From contig CP030158.1 in assembly GCA_003285105.1 (NCBI GenBank), forward strand, positions 4,264,449 through 4,328,448: a stretch of DNA of 64,000 nucleotides, given 5' to 3'. This document shows, one piece after another, positions 58,798 to 64,000 of this stretch (the stretch's first letter is position 1; each line of letters begins with the position of its first letter). A program made the translations under genes and the position numbers. Below the pieces are notes generated by a model, which saw only the letters and a list, made by a program, of their open reading frames with translations, did not search any database and had not been told where the DNA came from. Origin of the DNA: Roseithermus sacchariphilus (GTDB lineage: Bacteria > Bacteroidota > Rhodothermia > Rhodothermales > MEBIC09517).

Positions 58798-59144
58798 GAT
58801 GCGGTCTGGGACAACGAGGAGGGGCTGGACGTCGGGGTGCCGGCTTCGGACGCGGCTTCCAGCCGAGCCGGCGGCTCCTTCTTCTTGAACATCTGCAGCA
58901 TCCGGTCGGTCACCATGAAGCCGCCCACCACGTTGATCGTGGCGACGATGAGCGCGGCGAAGCCGATCCACTTGGCCCACACGCCACCCACCATCCCGGC
59001 CACCACGAGCGCCCCGACCATGGTGATGCCGCTGATGGCGTTCGTGCCGGACATCAACGGGGTGTGCAGCGTCTGCGGCACCTTGCTGATGACCTCGAAG
59101 CCGATGAACGAAGCCAGTACGAAGATGATGAGGTTCTCGAGCAT
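58794..59144 (-). CDS. pntAB: NAD(P) transhydrogenase subunit alpha, part 2 (membrane part)
   Basis: The 116-residue protein contains three to four membrane helices ('LENLIIFVLASFIGFEVISKVPQTLHTPLMSGTN' region, 'ISGITMVGALVVAG', 'WIGFAALIVATINVVGGFMVTDRML'). In the two-gene alpha layout it carries the membrane segment separate from the NAD-binding part. The C-terminal 40 residues are charged and Ala/Ser-rich. It is translationally coupled to pntB. Confidence 0.95.
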   Translation of the reverse strand: MLENLIIFVLASFIGFEVISKVPQTLHTPLMSGTNAISGITMVGALVVAGMVGGVWAKWIGFAALIVATINVVGGFMVTDRMLQMFKKKEPPARLEAASEAGTPTSSPSSLSQTAS

Positions 59145-59206
59145 GAGCAGGCGTTGGCTTGGGAGGAAGAACGGGGGCGGGGTCGCCGCGAGGCGGCCCG
59201 GAGGCA

Positions 59207-60340
59207 TCACGCCGCCAGCAGGCTCTTGACGCGCTCGTGGACGACGGCCCCGCCATGCGTCACGCACGCCCCGGCGAAGATGTCGTCCTCGAAATCGGGC
59301 TGGAAGGCCCCGTCTCTGACGAACTCCAGGATCATCGCCGAGATCGTGCGCGCGTACATCTGGCTGGCGTGGTAGGGCATCTCGGCCGGCAGGTTGGTCG
59401 GGCCGAAGATCTGCACCCGGTGCCGGACGACCTGGCGGTCCGGCTCGGTCAGCACGCAGTTGCCGCCGTTGGCAGCGGCCATGTCGACGATGACGGAGCC
59501 GGGGGCCATGCCCTGCACGGCCTCTTCGGTGATGAGCGTGGGGGCGCGGCGGCCCGGGATGAGGGCGGTGCTGATGACGACGTCGGCGCGGGCGATGAAG
59601 GGCACCAGCAGCTCGGTCTGCCGCCGGGCTTTCTCCGCCTCCAGCGCCCGGGCGTAGCCGCCGGCGTCCTGCATGTCCTCGATCTCCAGCGGCAGCTCCA
59701 CGAACGTCCCGCCGAGGCTCTGAACCTCCTCCCGGACGGCCTCGCGGATGTCGTAGGCCGAGACGCGCGCGCCCAGCCGCCGTGCCGTGGCGATGGCCTG
59801 CAACCCGGCCACGCCCGCGCCCAGCACCAGCACGCTGGCCGGCCGGATGGTGCCCGCCGCCGTGGTCAGCAACGGGAAGAACCGGGGCAGCGCGTTGGCG
59901 GCGATGAGCACGGCCTTGTAGCCGCCCACGGCACTCATTGCCGAGAGGGCATCCATCTTCTGTGCACGGGAGATGCGGGGCACCAGCTCCATGCTGAGCG
60001 CCGTCACCCCCTGCGCGGCGAGCTTCTCGGCCACGGCCGGGGCGTCGAGCGGATGCAGAAAGCCGACCAGCACCTGCCCCGGCTTCAACAGAGCGATCTC
60101 CGCCTCCGTGGGCGGCTGCACCTTGGCGATGACGTCGGCCTCGAAGACGGCCTCGCGCGGGACGACCCGGGCGCCCTGCGCTTCGTACTCGGCGTCGGTG
60201 TAGGCCGCCGCGTCTCCGGCGCCGGCTTCAACCAGAACCTGCAGGCCCTGCTTGACCACGCGCGCGACGACGTCCGGCACGAGGGCCACACGCCGCTCTC
60301 CCGGCACCGTCTCGGCGGGAACCCCAATCGATAAAGCCAT
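59207..60340 (-). CDS. pntAA: NAD(P) transhydrogenase subunit alpha, part 1 (NAD-binding part)
   Basis: The 377-residue soluble subunit binds NAD(H) (domain I). It is related to alanine dehydrogenase: 'PAETVPGERRVALVPDVVARVVKQGLQV', 'AKVQPPTEAEIALLKPGQVL', the Rossmann segment 'VLVLGAGVAGLQAIATARRLGA' and 'ALIPGRRAPTLITEEAVQGM' are present. The ATG at 60340 (MALSIGVPAETVPGE) is the family start. It is followed by the membrane and beta subunit genes, and an upstream terminator separates it from serC. Confidence 0.97.
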   Translation of the reverse strand: MALSIGVPAETVPGERRVALVPDVVARVVKQGLQVLVEAGAGDAAAYTDAEYEAQGARVVPREAVFEADVIAKVQPPTEAEIALLKPGQVLVGFLHPLDAPAVAEKLAAQGVTALSMELVPRISRAQKMDALSAMSAVGGYKAVLIAANALPRFFPLLTTAAGTIRPASVLVLGAGVAGLQAIATARRLGARVSAYDIREAVREEVQSLGGTFVELPLEIEDMQDAGGYARALEAEKARRQTELLVPFIARADVVISTALIPGRRAPTLITEEAVQGMAPGSVIVDMAAANGGNCVLTEPDRQVVRHRVQIFGPTNLPAEMPYHASQMYARTISAMILEFVRDGAFQPDFEDDIFAGACVTHGGAVVHERVKSLLAA

Positions 60341-60386
60341 GCGAGTGGGTGGGTCAGGTGGTGGTGAAAACGCCCCCATATAACAC

Positions 60387-60413
60387 AAAAGGGGCGTCGC
60401 ATGCAACGCCCCC
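60387..60413 (-). terminator. Rho-independent terminator between serC and the pnt operon
   Basis: On the minus strand a 7-bp stem (ggggcgt / acgcccc) with an eight-base loop is followed by TTTTGTG. It lies about 125 bp after the serC stop and 47 bp before the pntAA start. It probably ends the serC transcript or attenuates read-through into pnt. Confidence 0.78.
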
Positions 60414-60539
60414 TTTGCGCCTGCAGGATTTCCTGACAGCGACCCCGCCGGTTTCCCCGGCGAACGCGACCCGGCGAACGCGACCCGGCGGTCCTACGCC
60501 GTCCTGCGCGCCTTCCTCGCCGGACCTCCCCGTCCGCGT

Positions 60540-61658
60540 TCATCCGTATCGCTGCTCGAAATCGTCCATGAAGGCCACCAGGGCATCGACGGCTTCGGGC
60601 GGAAGGGCGTTGTAGAGGGACGCCCGCATCCCGCCGACGGAGCGATGCCCCTTGAGCGCGAGCAGCCCGGCCTCCTGCGCCTCCCGGAGGAACACGGGCT
60701 CCAGCGCTTCGTCGGCCAGGCGGAAGGTGACGTTCATGGTGGACCGGAACGCCGGCTCGGCGGTGCCGCGGTAGAACGCCCCGGCATCGAGGCGGGCATA
60801 GAGGCGGGCCGCCTTGGCCTCGTTGATCTGCTGGATGGCCGGAATGCCGCCCAGCCCGTCCAGCCAGCGCAGCACCTTCTCGACCACGTAGACGGCAAAC
60901 ACCGGCGGCGTGTTGAAGAGCTTGGCCGCGTGGGTGCCGTAGTCCAGCATCGTCGGCAGGTCGGAGTTGCGGCGCTGCAGGAAATCGTCCCGAACCAGCA
61001 CCACCGTCACGCCGGCCGGGCCGATGTTCTTCTGCGCGCCGGCATAGATCAACCCGTAGCGCGCCGGATCCAGGGGGCGGCTCAGGAAATCGCTGGAGGC
61101 GTCGCACACGAGCAGGGGCTCCACCTCCGGTTCCGCCTTGAACTGGGTGCCGAAGATGGTGTTGTTCGAGGTGAAATGCAGGTACGCCGCCTCCAGGTCG
61201 AGGTCCCAGCTCGCCGGATCGGGGATGTAGCTGAAGTGGCGGTCCTTGCTGCTGGCCGCCTCCCGGGCCGTGCCCACTCGCTGCGCCTCCTGGATGGCCT
61301 TGACCGACCACGTGCCGGTGACCAGGTAGTCGGCCCGACCGCCGGGGGGCAGGAAGTTCAGGGGGACCTGGTAGAACTGCATCGACGCACCGCCCTGCAG
61401 AAAGAGGATGTGCCACTCGTCGCCCAGCCCGAGCAGCTTCTTGAGCAGGGCCCGGGCGGAAGCGGCGATCTCGGTGTACGTGGGCGAGCGGTGGCTGATC
61501 TCCATCACCGACGTGCCGATGCCGCGATACACCGGCAGTTCCTGGCGCACTTCCTCCAGCACCGGCTCGGGCAGCACGCCCGGCCCGGCGGAAAAGTTGT
61601 ACAGGCGGCCCGCGTCACGATCGACCCGGAAGGCCGCGGATTCGACGGATTGCATCAT
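60540..61658 (-). CDS. serC: Phosphoserine aminotransferase
   Basis: SerC converts 3-phosphohydroxypyruvate to phosphoserine with glutamate, the second step of serine synthesis; it also serves in pyridoxal phosphate synthesis in some bacteria. The 372-residue protein shows 'NFSAGPGVLPEPVLEE', 'ISHRSPTYTEI', 'LFLQGGASMQFYQVPLNFLPPGG', 'CDASSDFLSRPLDP', the PLP lysine in 'IYAGAQKNIGPAGVTVV' and 'GLLALKGHRSVGGMRASLYNALP'. It lies 68 bp downstream of serA, and the two genes are probably co-transcribed. Confidence 0.96.
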   Translation of the reverse strand: MMQSVESAAFRVDRDAGRLYNFSAGPGVLPEPVLEEVRQELPVYRGIGTSVMEISHRSPTYTEIAASARALLKKLLGLGDEWHILFLQGGASMQFYQVPLNFLPPGGRADYLVTGTWSVKAIQEAQRVGTAREAASSKDRHFSYIPDPASWDLDLEAAYLHFTSNNTIFGTQFKAEPEVEPLLVCDASSDFLSRPLDPARYGLIYAGAQKNIGPAGVTVVLVRDDFLQRRNSDLPTMLDYGTHAAKLFNTPPVFAVYVVEKVLRWLDGLGGIPAIQQINEAKAARLYARLDAGAFYRGTAEPAFRSTMNVTFRLADEALEPVFLREAQEAGLLALKGHRSVGGMRASLYNALPPEAVDALVAFMDDFEQRYG

Positions 61659-61726
61659 GGGATTGGCGTTTTCGTTCGGGTTGGGAAGGGGATCTCGCGG
61701 GAGCGGCGCCGCCGGGGGCGCATCCC

Positions 61727-62929
61727 TCACAGCGCCAGCAGCGTCACCGCCAGCACGTCCGGGTGCGCCTGAATGCGCTGCACGACGGCCTCGCCGGGCG
61801 TCCCGTCGAAGCGGATACGAGCGCAGGCGGCTTTCGCTCCGTCGAAGACCAGGTTTTCCATCTCCTGCACGTTCCACCCGGCCAGCCGCATCTCGTCCAG
61901 CACCGCGGCCAGCACGCCCACCCGGTCCAGGTGACGCACGGTGAGCAGGTGCGTGGCCGGCGTCTGCGTGGCCATGTTGACGGCGTTCGGGACGTGGCCG
62001 GTGTCGGCGTAGGTGGTCACCACGCGCGCGGCCTCGGCGGCGATGGCCTCCTGGGCCTGCCGCGTCGAGGCGCCGATGTGGTGGGTGAAGTAGACGTTCG
62101 GATGGCCGGCCAGGGGATGCGCGAACGGACCTTCTTTGGCCGCCGGCTCGCCCTCCATCACGTCCAGCGCCACCCGCAGGCCGCGGTGCTCCACGGCCCA
62201 GGCCAGGGCGGCTTCGTCGACCACGCTGGCCCGCGTGGTGTTGACGAAGAGCGCCCCCTCCCGCATCGCCTCGAAGAAGGCCCGGTTCGCCAGGTGCTTC
62301 GTCTCGGGCGTGGCGGCCACGTGGAGGGTGACGGCATCGGCCCGGGCGGCCACCTCCAGCGGATCGGAGGCGCGGCGGACGCCCCGTTCGGCCGCGGCGG
62401 CCTCCGTCAGCGAGCGGCTCCAGGCCAGCACCGACATCCCGAAGGCCTGCGCCCGGCGGGCCACCGCCTGCCCGATGTGGCCCAGCCCCACGATGCCGAG
62501 CGTGCGGCCCTTGAGGCCGTCGGCCCGGGAGAACGCCGCCTTGTTCCAGCGCCCGGCGCGGGCCTCGGCCACGTTGTCGGGGAGGCGACGGTCCAGCGCC
62601 AGCAGCAACCCCATCGTCAGCTCCGCCACGGCATCGGCGTTCTTGCCGGGGCAGTTGGCCACGAAGATGCCCCGCCCGGAGGCCGCCTCGAGGTCGATGG
62701 TGTCGTACCCCGCCCCGGCCCGCACGATCAGCTCGAGCGACGGCGCGGCGTCCATCGCCTCGGCCGGCACGCGCGTCGAGCGCACGATGAGCACCTGCGG
62801 CTGTGCCTCGGCCAGCGCCGCGACCAGCGCCTCTCCGCCCAGGGCGGGCTGCTCCAGCACAGCGTGGCCGGCCGCTTCCAGCACCTCGATGGCGTGCGCC
62901 GAGAGCCTGTCCGCTACCAGAATCCGCAT
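61727..62929 (-). CDS. serA: D-3-phosphoglycerate dehydrogenase
   Basis: SerA oxidises 3-phosphoglycerate, the first step of serine synthesis. The 400-residue protein has the 2-hydroxyacid dehydrogenase fold: 'VRAGAGYDTIDLEAASGRGI', Rossmann 'LGIVGLGHIGQAVARRAQ', 'FVNTTRASVVDEAALAWAV' and the catalytic His in 'YFTHHIGASTRQAQEA'. The last 75 residues look like an ACT domain ('LLTVRHLDRVGVLAAVLDEMRLAGWNVQEME') that could give feedback control by serine. A good Shine-Dalgarno (ggagg) precedes the ATG at 62929. Confidence 0.95.
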   Translation of the reverse strand: MRILVADRLSAHAIEVLEAAGHAVLEQPALGGEALVAALAEAQPQVLIVRSTRVPAEAMDAAPSLELIVRAGAGYDTIDLEAASGRGIFVANCPGKNADAVAELTMGLLLALDRRLPDNVAEARAGRWNKAAFSRADGLKGRTLGIVGLGHIGQAVARRAQAFGMSVLAWSRSLTEAAAAERGVRRASDPLEVAARADAVTLHVAATPETKHLANRAFFEAMREGALFVNTTRASVVDEAALAWAVEHRGLRVALDVMEGEPAAKEGPFAHPLAGHPNVYFTHHIGASTRQAQEAIAAEAARVVTTYADTGHVPNAVNMATQTPATHLLTVRHLDRVGVLAAVLDEMRLAGWNVQEMENLVFDGAKAACARIRFDGTPGEAVVQRIQAHPDVLAVTLLAL

Positions 62930-62943
62930 GGGTCCTCCTCCGT

Positions 62944-64000
62944 TCAGCGCCCGGCCGCCTCCCACCCGTCGCCGAAGAGGTGCACCAGGATGCCGCTGCG
63001 CAGCTTCGGCTCGAACCACGTCGACTTGGGCGGCATCAGCAACCCGGCATCGGAGACGGCCATGAGTTCGTGCATGCCGGTGGGATACATCGAGATCGCC
63101 ATCTGCGCCTCGCCGTCCCGCACGAGCCGCTCCAGCTCGTCCGTTCCCCGGATGCCGCCGACGAAGTCGATGTTGGGATCCGTCCGCGGGTCGGTGATGC
63201 CCAGCAGCGGCTCCAGCAGATGCTCGTTCAGCCGGGCCACGTCCAGCTGGCTGGCGACGTCGTGGTGACGCGTGGGCGGCAGGTAGGTGCGGTACCACCG
63301 GCCGTCCAGATAGATGCAGACGACGCTCGACATCTCCGGCACGGGCCGGTCGGTCGGCTCCAGGCCCAGGTGCTCGTCGAGGCGGGCGCGGAAGGCGTCC
63401 GGGGGCTCGGGCAGGCGGCGGACGATGCGGTTGTAGGGCAGGATGGTCATCTGGCTCATCGGAAAGAGCACCGCCGGGAAGAAGGCGGCCTCGTCCGGCG
63501 GCGTGGCGCCCAGCTCGGCCGCGGCGCGGCTGGCGGCCTTGCAGCGATGGTGCCCGTCGGCCACGTAGAGCCGGTCGACCCCGGCGAAGGCCTCGACGAG
63601 GGGCGCCGGGTCCTCCAGCTTCCAGAGCGTGTGCTGCACCCCATCCTCGGCGGTGAAGTCGTAGAGGGGCGGGCGCTCCGTGGCGGCCTCGACGATGGCG
63701 CGCACCGGGTCGGTATCCCGATACGCGAGCATGACCGGCTCGGCGTGGGCCTGCTGCGTCAGAATGTGGCGGGTGCGGTCGTCCTCTTTCGCCGGGCGGG
63801 TCTTCTCGTGCTTGAGGATGGTGCCGTCGTCGTACTCGGCCACGGACACGCAGCCGAAGATGCCCGTCTGCGCCCGCCCGTTCATGACCAGCCGGTAGAG
63901 GTAGAGGGCCGGGGCCTCCTCCAGCACGGACGCCTCGCCGGCGGCATAGGCCCGCAGGTTCGCCGCCCCCTGCGCATACACCCGATCGTCGTGCTCGTCC
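62944..64000 (-). CDS. DUF1015-family protein, 5' end beyond the window
   Basis: The visible 350 or so residues match DUF1015, a conserved family often next to serA and serC in Bacteroidota and other phyla. Visible blocks are 'RPAKEDDRTRHILTQQAHAEPVMLAYRD', 'LYVADGHHRCKAASRAAAELG' and 'VDFVGG'-type sequence near 'DPNIDFVGGIRG'. The function is unknown; a kinase-like or serine-linked role has been suggested for some homologues. The frame continues through the right edge (residues 'DEHDDRV' are read from the last bases), so the start lies outside the window. It is upstream of serA with a 14-bp gap. Confidence 0.9.
   Translation of the reverse strand, partial: DEHDDRVYAQGAANLRAYAAGEASVLEEAPALYLYRLVMNGRAQTGIFGCVSVAEYDDGTILKHEKTRPAKEDDRTRHILTQQAHAEPVMLAYRDTDPVRAIVEAATERPPLYDFTAEDGVQHTLWKLEDPAPLVEAFAGVDRLYVADGHHRCKAASRAAAELGATPPDEAAFFPAVLFPMSQMTILPYNRIVRRLPEPPDAFRARLDEHLGLEPTDRPVPEMSSVVCIYLDGRWYRTYLPPTRHHDVASQLDVARLNEHLLEPLLGITDPRTDPNIDFVGGIRGTDELERLVRDGEAQMAISMYPTGMHELMAVSDAGLLMPPKSTWFEPKLRSGILVHLFGDGWEAAGR

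Noticed and set aside
1-64000. tRNA, rRNA, tmRNA, 4.5S RNA or riboswitch genes
   Set aside because: None was recognised by eye in the intergenic regions; a covariance-model search would be decisive and could not be run.

Overview
The window looks like chromosomal core of a GC-rich member of the Bacteroidota/Rhodothermota lineage (a Rhodothermus- or Salinibacter-like bacterium). The evidence is the mix of gene families: an ECF sigma/FecR/STN-TonB receptor set, a secreted BNR-repeat protein with a type IX-like C-terminal sorting tail, a TraR/DksA-type protein with a degenerate zinc finger next to lspA and ileS, a small conserved Bacteroidota protein beside xseB, and menaquinone made by the futalosine route (MqnA). 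No rRNA, tRNA, CRISPR array or prophage was seen.

Layout. 1-5 kb: a CBS-domain protein, a heptanucleotide repeat tract, a seven-haem TPR lipoprotein, then a small toxin-antitoxin pair between two copies of the tyrS 3' end, then tyrS. 5-11.3 kb: a nucleotidyltransferase-fold protein, smpB, mqnA and the operon ffh-rpsP-rimM-trmD-rplS, which has a clear terminator and a candidate promoter. 11.3-24.7 kb: AhpD-like protein, 5-formyl-THF cyclo-ligase, two PspC proteins, an M16 protease pair (one active, one lacking the zinc motif), polA, a DUF3267 membrane protein, Nudix, HAD, alpha/beta hydrolase, fructosamine-kinase-like, low-molecular-weight phosphatase, xseA. 25-29 kb: a UPF0047 (YjbQ) domain fused to an unrecognised C-terminal domain, an SDR, xseB, a Bacteroidota-type small protein and an L,D-transpeptidase.

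29.0-33.5 kb is the accessory part. An IS630-family element (-1 frameshifted transposase) and an IS5-family element lie 20 bp apart at the 3' end of a secreted BNR-repeat gene. Removing both in silico rebuilds the gene's original C-terminus and stop codon: the IS630 target TA lies within that stop codon and the IS5 insertion replaced the last residues of the sorting domain.

33.7-44.5 kb: two signal peptidase I paralogues, an unknown exported protein, lepA, then sigma factor, FecR-type anti-sigma and STN-TonB receptor, likely a cell-surface signalling unit. 43.8-53 kb, all on the minus strand: yggS, a PspB-like protein, divIVA, purine nucleoside phosphorylase, a helical protein, ileS, a TraR/DksA protein and lspA, resembling the division/ileS/lspA neighbourhoods of other phyla. 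53-57.3 kb: ybbP-ybbA-type ABC transporter divergent from a TesA-like esterase, the arrangement known from E. coli. 57.3-64 kb: three-gene NAD(P) transhydrogenase (pntB, pntA part 2, pntA part 1), then serC, serA and a DUF1015 protein cut by the right edge.

Start codons were chosen from domain boundaries, signal peptides, neighbours and visible ribosome-binding sites; many reading frames run open far upstream because of the high GC content.
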